This document shows, piece by piece, positions 1 through 11,452 of a stretch of 64,000 bases of DNA. This stretch comes from Apiosordaria backusii (Eukaryota; Ascomycota; Sordariomycetes; Sordariales; Lasiosphaeriaceae). The notes under the pieces are model-generated. The model was not told the DNA's origin, made no database searches, and saw only the letters and a list, made by a program, of their open reading frames with translations. Position 1 is the stretch's first letter; each line of letters begins with the position of its first letter. The position numbers and the translations under genes are program-made. The stretch lies in NCBI GenBank assembly GCA_030549205.1, contig JAUKTV010000010.1, positions 310,001-374,000 of the forward strand. Reading direction: 5' to 3'.

Positions 1-3000
1 CCAATGGCACTGTAGAGAGGATGACAGAGGTCGTGTTGTGAGGCTCGGGGAAATCATCCAATACCACATCCAAGCCATTGAACCCAGCCTCTTTCAGAGT
101 CCGATCCCAAGATGCCAGGCTCTGGAACGGGGCATCCACTCGCCCATCAGGAATACCGCTCCAGTAGCCTGTAAAAGTTCCGACGACCACCCCAGGCACG
201 ATGAAATTCTCTGTGGTCTCGACGAGAACAAGCTGTCCGCCCGGCTTGAGGAGTCTTCGGCAGTTGGTCAAGGTTCTCTTCATGTTGGAGGTGGCGTGGA
301 GTACCTGGCAAGCGATGATGAGATCATAGCTCTTCTCAACATATCCTTGCTCGACAGGATCGATCTCGATGTCAAAGACGGAAAAGTTGACATCCCGCAA
401 GTCGGCCATGGATTCACGAGCACCGGACAGGAAACCAGCTGAGATGTCGGTGAAGGTGTAATCCCGATATGCCTTGATTCCGTTAGGGCAATGAAATGCC
501 TTCATGGCAATCCTGGTTGCGCCACCAGTACCGCCTCCAATTTCCAGAACACGGATATTCGGGTTGGCGTGGGCAACGCCAGCGAGAACATGGTGGAGCT
601 GAGGATAGATTCCGGTCATGAGTAAGCCTTCCTTGTAAAGTGGTGTGAGAAGGCCCTCGCTGATCAGCACATCGATACCAGTCCTGCGCTCAAAGAGAAT
701 GTCGGCCATGTTATCATGCAGCAACTTGGCAGCCTGAACCTCGATAACATCAGGGGCCTGGTTGACAAGCTCGTCAATCTTCTTGAGGAGAAGACCTTGT
801 TTGGCGTATTCTCGAGCCTCTTGCATGAGCTCAGAATTGTCGTTCTGACCTTTCCTGCGGATCCAGTCGAAGAAGTGACCAACATCTCCTGACGGCTTGG
901 GGGTGTCATCCTCTGGGAGCGTGCCGTACATCACGTACATGCTGTAGACAACAAAGTGTGCGAGCTTGTTCGTGATACCCCAGGATGGTGCCTTCTTGAC
1001 GTTCTCTCTTGGGGGAGGGTACATCTCGCGGGCCCGACGGTTGCTCAAGGTGCGAATGTCAGGCTTCCACACAAGGCGGGTGAATGGGCTGCTGAATGTC
1101 CTGTCCTCGGCCGTCTTGGAGGCGCTGGAATAGCTGATGCAACGAAGGTCCTCAACATTGAGTAAGACCTCACCGTTTGGCCCGAGCAGCTGCAAGTCAA
1201 GATGAGCACCACGAATGCCACGCCTCTCTCCATGAGCTACCACGGTGCATTTGTCTCCGGCAAGGCTGCTGATGTTATTGGACAGGTACAGCCGAGGAAG
1301 CTGAACTGGAACAAATGCTGTTGTGGCGTCCTCAGAACGACCAGCATGAGAGGCGATCAGACCCAGTTGAATAGCACCATCGAGGGAGGCAGGGTGCAAG
1401 GGATATGACGACTCCCCGCCCTTGATGAGCCCGGATGTTGAGCTCAAGTTGAGGGTTGCCACCGCGACGTTGGATGTGGGATCACTGCGGATATCGGAGA
1501 GGGGTTGGAAGGTCGGTCCGTATCCCAGCCCGATCTCAGCAAACTTGTCGTACCAAACCCGTCCATTAAGCGCCCGTGACGCCGCAGGAGCAACAGCCTT
1601 TTGCTCGAGGGGTTCTTCGGAGCCCTCGGCTGCAATTTGCACCTTGATCCGGCCAGTACAGTGCTCCATCCATTCTTCGCTTTCTCTGCCCACAGAGCTG
1701 ATGGAAAAGGTTGCCCACGCCGGTGACTGAGCTGTTGCGACATCCACGACTTCCAAGCTTGTCAACACTTCGACGCCGTAATCGTCTTCTGGGATCACAA
1801 GACTCTTCCTGATGGAGACATCGGCAAGGTCAAAACCTTTGATCGGGAGGGGCGATGGGAACTCGTTGTAGATGCGAGCGGCAGCCTCGACAGCCATGGC
1901 CAAGTACCCTGCACCTGGTAGAACAGCATCGGGCAACAGCCGGTGGTCGCCCAACCATGGCACATCCTTGAGGCGAAGGATGTTTCTCCACTGTGGCCGC
2001 AGCTTTGCATTGCCCACAACCTTGGATCCCAGAAGGTCGTGTCGGAGAATAGATCGATAGCGATACTCCTTGCTCGCCCGGCTCTCGTGGTAGTTGAGGC
2101 CACCATACGTGTACTGATAAGGAGGCAGATTCACGCATGTCACTCCGTGCTCCAGATCTGTCTTTCCATCGTCTGAATCAACCGCGTTGACAGCTGCAAG
2201 GTCGACTTGACTGTTCAGAGTGAACAGTGAACCAGCAAGTTGCAACATGGACGTCTGAGCGCCTTCTCCACGCTTCAGAGTTGAACCGGCATATGCAACA
2301 TTCTTAACCCCTGCTGCCTTGAGGATTTGCTCCAGAGGGCTCTTGAGGGCGGGATGAGGTCCGATTTCCACAAGAGCGTGGATAGGAGTTCCCTCAAAGT
2401 TCTGCACAAGGCCAGCCACCGCCTCGGAGAAACGCACTGGGGACTCGAGGTTGGCCTTCCAGTAAGCCGCCAGATTGTCACTGCAGAGTCCAGATGTGCT
2501 CTTTGCAGGTGTGACAGATGAGACCCAGAGTGTGGGCTGGTAGCGAGAGCCATCATCAGTCGACGCGTATCCGAGCTTGCGGAGGTGTTCCGTTCCTTCT
2601 GTAAGGAGATCGACATACTCGCGGCCAATGGGAAGCATGTGGTGCGAGTGATAGGCATTGCCACCAGTCTTGAGCTTCCGGTTGAACACGCTGTCCGCTG
2701 TCATAGCCGCTGAGATGCTGTCAATAGCGGGCTCTTCTCCAGAGAGGGTTACGCTACCAGGAGAGTTGATGGCAGCCACTTTGACCTCGCCCTCTTTGCC
2801 CTCAAGGTACTTGACAACGTCATCAAAGCCAAGACCAACAGCCAACATGGCACCTGTTTGCTTGTTTCTGGACACGGCCTGACCGCGGAGGTATGCGGCC
2901 ACAATGGCTTCAGCGGCAGTGATTCGACCGGCAGCGTATGCTGCAGCAATCTCGCCGGATGAGTGCCCAGCAACACCTGCAGGGCGGACCGACCAAGAAG

Positions 3001-5267
3001 CCAGCAGATCAACAAGGCCAACCTGCACAGCTGTGCATGCAGCCTGTGATACTTCGGCGGTCTGGATCAACGAAGCGTCGCAGTTTCCTGACAGAATTCT
3101 GGACAATGACCACGAAGGTGCGTTGGGGAGAGTGCTCAGAACTTGGTCGAGGTGTTGGATGGCGTTGCGGAAGACGCGGTACTCAAACAGCTCCGCCCCC
3201 ATAGCATGCCACTGAGCACCTTGGCCAGTGAAAATGAAACCAAGACTGGCAGTGTGCAACGGGGCCCTCGCGGGCTTCTTGTCGATAACACTGAGAAGAC
3301 TATTGGCGGCATCGTCCTTGTCCACAATGGCGAAAGACCTCTGGGCAAATCTAGAGCGACGGGCACCGAGGGTGTATGCGATATCTGCCAATGGGAATTT
3401 GTCGACAGCCGCAGCCAAAGCTTGAATGTTGAGCTTGAGGGATTGTTCATTGTGCGCTGAGAGAGGCAGTAGAACGGATTGACGAGTGGTGGCACCGTGC
3501 GTGGCAGCTGTCTTTATCTTGGTGATGGGTCTGTGTTGCTCAGAGTTGTGTTCAAGACCGTTCGACTTGCCATGGTCAGTAGCATGACCGTTGCTCGTGC
3601 CATTCGAACCATTTGTGTGGCCGTTAGTATGACCGTTGGTGTGGCCGTTGGTGTGGCCGTTGGTGTGGCCGTTGGTGTGACCGTTGGTGTAACCATTGCT
3701 CGACAGAGTTTTCTTGAAGACACCAGGAGCGACATAGTCCGGCAACACGTTGTTGACATGGTCGATGATGCAGTGAGCATTGGCACCGCCATACCCGAAC
3801 GAGTTGATGGAAGCACGTTGAATTCTTCCCTTGGGCCATGGCGTAACCTCTGTCACAGGCTCGACGTTGGCGGTTTCAAAATCGATGTTAGGGTTCCTTG
3901 TCTGGAGATTGTAGATGGGGGGTATCGATCCTCGCTCCAGAGCCAACACCACTTTCATGACCGAGGCAAGGGCGCTTGCTCCTTCTCCATGGCCCACATT
4001 CGATTTCACTGAGCCTACCAACAGCGGGTCGCCTGGATCTCTCACTGAGGCGAAGACTCTCCCTACTGCCGCACTGCAGATGGTATCGCGTCAGAAAGAT
4101 GATACAATGACAGGGTCTGGGGACGGATTCTTACACTTCGATTGGGTCTCCCACGTAGGTTCCGGTGCCATGGCACTCAAAGTAGCTCGTGTCCTTGAAC
4201 GAAAGACCGCCCGCATTTCTATATGCCTCCCGGATCACAGTCTCCTGGCCCTGTGCAGACGGCCTGGTAATGCCACCGGTTCTTCCGTTCGAGTTGACGG
4301 CACTGCCCCTGATAAAGGCTCGAATCGGAGAGTTATCGGCGATGGCTACCGATGGTCTTTTGAGATAGATGGCACCCCATCCCTCACCTCGAGCATAGCC
4401 TTCAGCTCTGGCATCAAAGGTATGACATCTCGACGACGCAGATAGCGCCCCCAGCTTGTCGAGGGCAATTTGCACGGTGGGGTCTGCGATCCAATTACCC
4501 GCTGCAACAATGGCAGAATCACAATCCCCGGCACGGATAGCATTCACAGCACTGTGTAACGCGTACATGGAGCTGGAGCAGGCTGTGTCGATGGTCAAAC
4601 TGCGGCATGATACTGTTAGCAATCGAAGACATAAATGCATAAGGTAAGTTGTGTCAGTCTGACATACCTTGGCCCCTGGAGGTTGAAGATGTAGCTGATT
4701 CGGTTGGCAAGAATACTGGTTCCTGCCCCCACAAAGGCATATGGCCTGGGATTGTCCCAGTCTCGGCTTTGCAGTGTCCAATGATCAAGGCAGAAATTGC
4801 CAACAAAGACTCCTGTGCGAGTGCCCGAGATACTTTCCAGAGTCTCTCCAGCGTTTTCGATCGCTTCATATGCGCACTCAAGTAATTTTCTCTGGCTTGG
4901 ATCCATCGTCTCAACCTCGAGTTGAGTCATGCCAAAGAATGTATGATCGAAAAGTCTGGCATCTTGTTCAGCCAGAAAGGCTCCTTTCATCGCAAACCCT
5001 CCTGGGCGGTCGGAATTCGGATGGTGGAAGCCTTTGGAGGAGAACCGTGGGTCGTCAAACTCCTTCCAGCCATCTACTTTGTTGCAGAGGAATTCCCAGA
5101 ACTGGGAAGGCGAATGGACTCCCCCTGGCCATCTGCATCCTGTTGAGTGATCAAACTGTTAGCAGCTGAAGACTTTTCTGGTAGCTTTGGAAGTCGAAGA
5201 CGGTTGAAGCCTTACCCATGCCAACAATGGCAATTGGCTCATGCTGAGAGTCTGAAGTGGAGGCCAT
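1..5267 (-). CDS. Highly reducing polyketide synthase, KS-AT-DH-cMT part (3' end beyond window)
   Basis: Iterative type I PKS that builds the cluster's polyketide chain. I read the start as ATG at 5267-5265 (MASTSDSQHEPIAIVGMG) and three introns at 5140-5215, 4600-4667 and 4074-4134, each restoring the KS frame. KS has Cys in DTACSSS, His in HGTGT and His in SNVGHGEG. An Asn/Gly/His/Thr repeat linker follows near 3615-3698. AT has GHSSGE (near 2950). DH has LGDHRLLPDAVLPGAGY (near 1930), where the usual HxxxG glycine is Pro, and DGAIQ (near 1375). The C-methyltransferase has VLEIGGGTGG (near 540). The frame is open at position 1, so any ER, KR and ACP lie outside. It is divergent from the O-methyltransferase. 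The product cannot be named from sequence. Confidence 0.95.
3615..3698 (-). repeat. 12-bp tandem repeat coding (Asn-Gly-His/Tyr-Thr)7
   Basis: Seven head-to-tail 12-bp units of the type gtgtggccgttg, with few mismatches, lie inside the PKS gene in the linker between KS and AT. On the coding strand they read NGYT once and NGHT six times. A looser Asn/Gly-rich stretch follows. In-frame copy changes would only alter linker length. Confidence 0.9.
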
Positions 5268-5979
5268 GATGAAGTTGGTTTTCGAAGGCACTCAATCAAC
5301 CAGCTTGGAGTATAATGTTGAATAAGACGTTGTTAAAAGTTGAAAGTTGATGTAGTTGAGTGGTGTTGTGAGGATCAGCCTTTCACTCCTTGCCGCGATT
5401 TTAGACACGTTTTGATACTTGCTCGTTGAAGCCGTCAATGCACTCTCGTCGCATATTGCCTCAATCTTGATGCTATTTTGACTGCATATCCATAAAAGGA
5501 AAGTAGACCTTGACTTACAAATCGCCGTGATAGGGCTGGCCTTGACATGTGGTTACAGACGGGAAGTGGCTGCAGTTGTGATTGGCTGGTTTGGAATCGG
5601 CCGATGCGCGTGCCCCTTGCCGAAGGATGCATTCCCGGTTTTGCGCCGCGGCCGAGAGCCTCTCCCCGCACTTACACTGCCGTATCCAGTCCGCATTTGC
5701 GGCTGATAAGCCCGGAGGAATTGACGGAGACGGATATGCCCGATACCGGGTTTTCCTCTTTTCGGGGCGACACCAAGCTGTTTGAAGCAGGTCGAAAGTA
5801 AAGTATCCCGAATCCCTGTAGTCAGGGTCTTGCTTGGCATTGAATGTCTTGATATCAATATGAGAACGACGTAAACAAAAGGCATCACACTTCGAGACAT
5901 TGTTCAGGGACCAAACTAGTACTCACAAACACATCACCAAGTCTTCTCTTGCTACCTTATCTTTGAACCTCTTCCCATC
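5268..5979. promoter_or_regulatory. Divergent promoter region, PKS / O-methyltransferase
   Basis: A 712-bp stretch between the two divergent start codons without a credible gene. It contains the palindrome ATCGGCCGAT (5596-5605), also found in other intergenic regions of the cluster. No clear TATA box was identified for either gene. Confidence 0.6.
5597..5604. promoter_or_regulatory. TCGGCCGA palindrome, candidate regulator site
   Basis: Exact 8-bp palindrome, extended by A and T to 10 bp, midway between the PKS and O-methyltransferase starts. Inverted CGG half-sites of this kind are bound by fungal Zn(II)2Cys6 factors. Assignment to such a factor is inference. Confidence 0.45.
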
Positions 5980-7358
5980 ATGGCGACTCAAGGATCAGAT
6001 TCCATCCTGGGCTTGGCCCAAAACATCCTCAACCTCACACAGGACTTGACAAAGTACCTGCAGGCGAACAATTTGGTGGCGCCTACTTTTTCCCTTGAAT
6101 CACAGGATCCTCCAACCTCCTTGGAGTATCGTGAGATTCATGCCAACCTCAAGACCAACCTGGAGGATCTACAACGCCTCATTGATGGTCCTCGGAAGTG
6201 GCTGAGAGAGTTTTGCTGCACCGGTTATGATCTCGGTGCTTTCCAGGTCTGTGAATTTCTCTACTAGGTCGCTTAATTTCAGTTAATAGTTACTGACTTG
6301 TGCAGGTTGCTTTGGACTTTGAGTTTTTCCAACTCGTCCCCGCCCATGGAAGCATTACCCTCGAGGATCTTGCTGAAAAGGCCGGGCTTGATGTGGACCG
6401 GACTTCGCGTATCGTCCGTCAGTTGATGACCTACCGCATCTTCGAAGAGAACAAGCCAAGAGTCATCTCTCATAGCAACACCTCTCTCCTCATCCAACAA
6501 GACGAGGAACTCCGCTCTGTGGTTCATTACAGCCTCGATGAAATGCTGAAGGCTGCTGCCGACTGCAACATCACGTTCAAGGCTCACCCTTATGAAGCTC
6601 ATCAGAACCTCAACCCCTTTGTCACCCGCCACGGTGTGGGCATCTTTGAATTCTACAAGAATGACCCTGCAAAGGCCAGACGCTTTGCCAAGGCCATGGC
6701 TGGTCTGCGAAAGATGGATCGTCATCTGGATTATCTTCTCAACGATAGCTTCAACTGGGGTGCCCTCAACGGCACCGTGGTGGACTGCGGTGGAGGCAAT
6801 GGTCACATCAGTAAGAGTTTGGCTCAGGTACGTAACCCCCAAGTGATGTTTGCTGAGGAGCTTACTGACAGTAACCAATAGGCCTATCCTAACTTGAACT
6901 GCATCGTTCAAGACAGCAACGCCGACATGCTTGCTGAGGGCAAAGAATCTCTGTCTCCAGAGCTTGCTGATAGGGTGAAATACACACAGCACTCCTTCTT
7001 CGACCCGCAACCCGTCAAGAACGCGGCTGCTTTCCTCATCCGGCAGTGCACCCACAACTGGGCGGACAAGGATGTGGTCAAGATCTTCAAGGGGTTCGTC
7101 CCCGGCTTGGAGAACTCCAGCCCAGATACCCCCTTGCTCATCAACGACATTATCATCCCTGAGCCTGGTGTTTGGCCTCGTCACCAAGAGCGCGTGGTGA
7201 GACAGGTGGATATGGTGATGATCGTGAACTGTGGAGCCAAGCAAAGGACCAAGGCTGAATTTGAGCAGTTGTTGAAGGAGGCGGATCCGCGGTACGAGAT
7301 CAAGAATGTGTTTGACAATGGGCCCCTGGGGTTGTTGGAGGTTTATCTTCGTCGTTGA
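5980..7358 (+). CDS. O-methyltransferase (plant/fungal family 2)
   Basis: SAM-dependent enzyme expected to methylate a hydroxyl of the cluster product. Exons 5980-6246, 6306-6827 and 6882-7358 join in frame to about 421 aa. The N-terminal part (about residues 85-170) has the winged-helix dimerisation look of this family (ITLEDLAEKAGLDVDRTSRIVRQ). The SAM-binding glycine motif is VVDCGGGNGHIS. QCTHNWADKDV carries the His expected to act as general base. The C-terminus has the conserved DNGPLGLLEVYL. It is divergent from the PKS with a shared 0.7-kb promoter region, which supports co-regulation. The start is the first ATG of the open frame. The methyl acceptor is unknown. Confidence 0.93.
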
Positions 7359-8056
7359 AGCTTTGACCGCTCCCGTTTAGATAGATAAGCACCTATGTGG
7401 GTACAATGGCACACTCGTTTAGTTAGTCCCCTTTCGCCCGACGCACAAGAGACAAGTTTTATAGTCACCTGCCAGCGCTGCAGCTTCCTCCTTATTTCTT
7501 TGGGAGCCTTGAAGTGAAATCAGTTTGCCAGGCCCGGAAAATGCCTTGCGTCGCTACAAAGTGTCTCTCATTGATTCACTATTATGTACAGTAGGTACCT
7601 AGATAGGTACGGAAGGGCAGCTAAGAAACCAGACAGTTTGTACCTGACACATATCTAAATCGCCAACGGCAACATGCCTGAAAGCCTAAAATCTCGAGCA
7701 AATCTCAGTCCAGCGAAAACAACCCATTTTAGGCAAGAGTTGGTATAAATGATCTTGTTCATTCCGATTGGCCATGCTACCACCGTGGTGGATCCACCAG
7801 TTCACTGGAGGGACTTCGGCCGAGATTTATGTACTCGTGTTCGGTGCTTATGAGGCCGGATCTGCAGCGTGGCAATGTGGTATGGTTGCAGAAAGGACCT
7901 GCATAATTCGTATCTAAACGTGAGGGGAAAGTTGGAATGAGGGGCAGGTGGCGGGGTATTTGGAGATGATTTAAGGTATTTTGGATTTTGTCTTCAGAGT
8001 GCACTCAACCAGCACCAATCCTCCCACGCCTCAAACTCAGGTATACCCACGCAACA
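7359..8056. promoter_or_regulatory. Intergenic region upstream of the SDR gene
   Basis: A 698-bp gap holding the 3' region of the methyltransferase and the SDR promoter. It has a TATAAAT at 7744-7750 and the palindrome TCGGCCGA at 7816-7823. The ORF on the minus strand here (7777-8004) has no recognisable product. Confidence 0.5.
7816..7823. promoter_or_regulatory. TCGGCCGA palindrome, candidate regulator site
   Basis: Exact copy of the 8-bp palindrome seen in the PKS/OMT and P450/oxidase intergenic regions, about 230 bp before the SDR start codon. Confidence 0.45.
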
Positions 8057-8950
8057 ATGTCGTCCCGTATCAACACAATTCTCGTTCTCGGAGCAGCTGG
8101 CGGCATCGGTGAGGCCACGGCTCGTCGATTCTACAGCTTGGGAAAGAAGGTGATCGTTACCGGAAGGGAACAAAACAGGGAGAGGTTGCAGCAAATTTCC
8201 AAAGAGCTTCCGGGACTGGAATATCGCATTGTATGTCTCTTCCCGACTGTCACCCTATGACTGTCAACTCACTCTTTCTAATCATCTTTCTTACAGTGGG
8301 ATCTCACTCATCTTGACACCCTGCAATCCGAAGCCGACAGTATCCTCCGCGACTTTCCCAAGCTCGATACCGTCTTTGTGAACGCGGGCATCCAACACCA
8401 CTACGATATCTTCCAGAACCCACCGCCCGATCTTGCCCAACAAGCCATTCAGGAGCTAACAACCAATCTCACCGCCCCGATCCTTGTCGCTCAAGCCTTT
8501 GCTGCCCATCTTTTATCCCTGGCAAAACAAGGCATCAAGACCAACATCTTCCTCACGAGCTCTTCCCTGGCTTACTTTCCCGTCCCATTCTACCCCACCT
8601 ACTGCCCTTCCAAAGCTGGAGTGGCCTCTTTTTGCAAGATTCTACGTTGGCAGCTCGAGGCAACGGGTGTGAAAGGGATGAATGTCGTCGAGGTTGCGCC
8701 ACCTTATGTCGACACCCCCTTGAATGCCCATCACAGAGCGCAGACCGATGCGCTGCAGGGCGGACCAGACAAGGCAGTGCAGCCTATGCTGCTTGGAGAA
8801 TACATCGACAAGTTTTTTGATCTGTTGGAAGATACAAAGGAGGATGGATCCCTCAAGGATGAGATTGGCGTTGGCTTTGGTGGACAGGGACAGAAGGTTT
8901 GGAAGCAGGGATATGAGAGTTTGCTTAGAGGGAGCGGAATGATTGAGTAG
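8057..8950 (+). CDS. Short-chain dehydrogenase/reductase
   Basis: NAD(P)-dependent oxidoreductase, probably reducing or oxidising a carbonyl/hydroxyl on a cluster intermediate. Exons 8057-8230 and 8297-8950 give about 275 aa, the classical SDR length. The dinucleotide-binding loop is GAAGGIG near residue 12. NAG appears in FVNAGIQHH. The active site reads SSS followed by YCPSK (Tyr-x3-Lys). The PPYVDTPL segment follows the usual post-catalytic position. The chosen ATG immediately precedes the first beta strand, and an in-frame upstream extension would lie before a typical start. It is convergent with the P450 gene, whose stop lies about 250 bp away. Substrate unknown. Confidence 0.92.
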
Positions 8951-9197
8951 AGTAATGATGCCAATCATGTATACCTAGGATAGCGATTTTGACAATTAGA
9001 AACTTCATGTTTTCTCTTGGTCACTGTTGCGAGATACGCACCCTCATCTGATGGCAAACGGGCGCCAGTGAAGGGCATCAACAACTTAACAAATGCAAAA
9101 TTGCAGTTAAGGGCCAATCAAGACATGCAACAGGTCGGGTTGTTCAAGCCAAAATAAACAGTAATTATCCACATATTTCTAACTAGGTAAGAGATTC

Positions 9198-11027
9198 TCA
9201 CAGCTTAACAAGCCTGACATAACATTTCTTGGGAACACGAGCAATCCCTTCCAAGCCGCCGTACCCAGACAGCTCTACTGGCGCCTTTTCCAACTTGAAC
9301 GTCCACACCAGCATGGCAATAATGACTTTCATCTCCATATGCGCCAATCTCCTGCCCCAGCATGTTCTGGGTCCGAGACCAAAAACCAGCTGGGGTCCAG
9401 CTGCGCCATCAAAGTCAACATCGTCAGCTGTTACACCTGTTCCGTCCGTCTTTCTCACTAGCCAGCGCTCGGGATCAAACCGTGCCAGGTCCTGACTCTC
9501 ATCCCAAGAGTCATTGGCTCGTTTCGAAAGCTTAGATGTATCGCTCCGCTTCGTCTCATCGACTGGGAAGGAAGGCGACAAGAAGCCCGGGCCGTTGGAC
9601 ATGAAGAAGACTTGAGTTCCCTTCTTGATTGGGCATCCCAGAATGGTAGTATCAACCACAGCTTCGCGGGTGACTGGTACGGCATTGATGCGGAGCATTT
9701 CCTCGATGATGGCGTCCAAGTAGGGTAGCTTGGCGTGACGAATTTCTTCAAAGGTGAACAGCCTATTTTCTTGATGGGCGGCGGATAAGGTGGAATGCAA
9801 AACAGACCGGAGCTTGGACTGAATTGAGGGATCATCGGTCAGATATTTCGTGAGCCACATCATGGCCCCAGACGTTGTGTGGTGACCACCAACGATATCA
9901 CCGAAGAGCTGTGTTCAAGGTTAACATGAGTTAGGTAGTGAAGGGGGCAGTAAGGGTTAACAAACCTCATCTCGGAAGACCTGGCTCTCAAAATCCGGTT
10001 CCCTGCCATCCTTTTCTGCTCGCGCAGCCTCCCTCATAAGCATGTGCTCCAAGCCCGTCTCGATCTTGCCCTCATTGAAATTTCTGATACCAATAGCGAC
10101 CTGGTCTTTCATCGCCTTCTCCTTATCATCGAAAATCTTCTTATACCACCCCTGCTTCGACCACCACCACGTCTGCAGCTTCGGCATGATTGCATTGATT
10201 GTCTTTTCCACAATCTCCGGGGCTTCATACACCGACTTTAGAAAGTCCACAATCTCGCCCAAGGGAAACTCAACCGGCTCATCAACTGAAACAGGGATCT
10301 TCACACTATTCTCCGTCAAACCCCCCACGACCTTAAGTTGCTCTCCCACAGCCGTATCGACCCAATTCTTCCCAAAGGCAAACTCAAGCATACAATCAAG
10401 CGACGCGTACTCGTAATCCTTCTTGACACTGAACGGCCTCCCCCTTGCCAGCTTCATCTTCGTCTCAAACAACCTCATCAGCTCCAACCCTTTGTTATAC
10501 ACCGCCGGTCCGACATGCCCATTGAGGAACGTGCTCGTCATCAAGTCCTGGATCAGCTGCCTGTTGGCCCTGAACTTGTGGTCCGTCATGTAAATCCCGT
10601 GAAAAGCACCCATGCACGCCATGCCGTCTGACAAGAAACTTGACTTGTCGAATTCTTTGTGCCGACGAGTCAGAATATCCCGCGACTCGCGAAAGTCGGA
10701 GAGCAGAACCCAGGGCTGGGAAAACGGCTTGATGAAGATTTGGCAGATGGGCGAGTTCATCTTGCGGACTTGTTTGGCGCACCAGACGCGGAATTCGCCG
10801 GTTTGGCTTACTTCCGCTATCATGGCGGGGACGTCGCCGAGGAGAGACTTGGTCGCTTCATGGTTGTAGGCAATGCCGGGGATGGGTTTGGGGAGGAGGT
10901 ATCGGTAGAGGGCGAGCAAGACGATCGGGATAGTAACAAGGGCAATTAGGTAGCGCGACAGGGAGCCGTCGCCGAGGAGGTTGAGGAGGCGATCCATGGT
11001 GTTGTCGATGAGAGTGGTGATGATCAA
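9198..11027 (-). CDS. Cytochrome P450 monooxygenase
   Basis: Haem-thiolate monooxygenase, probably ER-anchored, expected to oxidise the polyketide. Exons 9966-11027 and 9198-9908 are separated by a 57-nt intron and give about 590 aa. The N-terminus has a hydrophobic anchor (YLIALVTIPIVLLALYRYLL) followed by a proline-rich hinge. The I-helix oxygen-binding motif is GGHHTTSG, the K-helix ExxR is EMLR, and the haem loop is FGLGPRTCWGRR with the axial Cys. A second in-frame ATG at residue 11 (MDRLLNLL) could be the real start. It is divergent from the FAD oxidase over a 1.6-kb region carrying repeated CGGCCG-type sites. Confidence 0.95.
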
Positions 11028-11262
11028 TTTGGTGGTGACGGTTCGATGGTGGATGATGCCCCTGTGTGGGAGTTGACGATGGAGATGGGCATCAAAACCA
11101 GACCAAAGGCTTCAATTTCCCTTGCGATAGAGATCGCTTACCCCAACTCAATTCCTCTAGTAAGACGGATCGACTCCAACGGCCGCAGAGGCTGAATTGC
11201 GAGAGTGTGGGGTTGATTGCCAAGAGTTCACATTGAGCGCTCCCGAAGTTGGTTACACACCT

Positions 11263-11276
11263 AGCCGAGTTCGGCT
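11263..11276. promoter_or_regulatory. Inverted repeat AGCCGA-N2-TCGGCT
   Basis: Perfect 6-bp arms with a 2-nt spacer, about 240 bp upstream of the P450 start. The arms contain the same CCGA/TCGG half-site as the cluster palindrome. Confidence 0.4.
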
Positions 11277-11381
11277 CGGGCCTGCTCGGGCCATCGACCC
11301 GAGAAACAAAAGGGCCCGGGGGTGCGGTGGCTGAGCTTACACTCCGGGGCCCTGTTCGCTCGTCTCAGCCCTACCCGAAGC

Positions 11382-11420
11382 TTGGCCGAAGAGATTGGCC
11401 GAAGAGATCGGCCGAAGAGT
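11382..11420. repeat. Three tandem 13-bp units containing GGCCGAAGAG
   Basis: Units begin at 11382, 11395 and 11408. The first two are identical (ttggccgaagaga). The third (tcggccgaagagt) contains the full palindrome TCGGCCGA. The array resembles reiterated binding sites for a DNA-binding protein. Confidence 0.75.
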
Positions 11421-11444
11421 GACCCAGGGACCCTTGCCATCTCA

Positions 11445-11452
11445 TCGGCCGA
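11445..11452. promoter_or_regulatory. TCGGCCGA palindrome, candidate regulator site
   Basis: Second exact copy of the palindrome in the P450/oxidase region, 25 bp after the tandem array. Confidence 0.45.

Noticed and set aside
6279..7244. 321-codon minus-strand ORF antisense to the O-methyltransferase
   Set aside because: It spans introns and exons of a clear methyltransferase on the plus strand and has no domain of its own.
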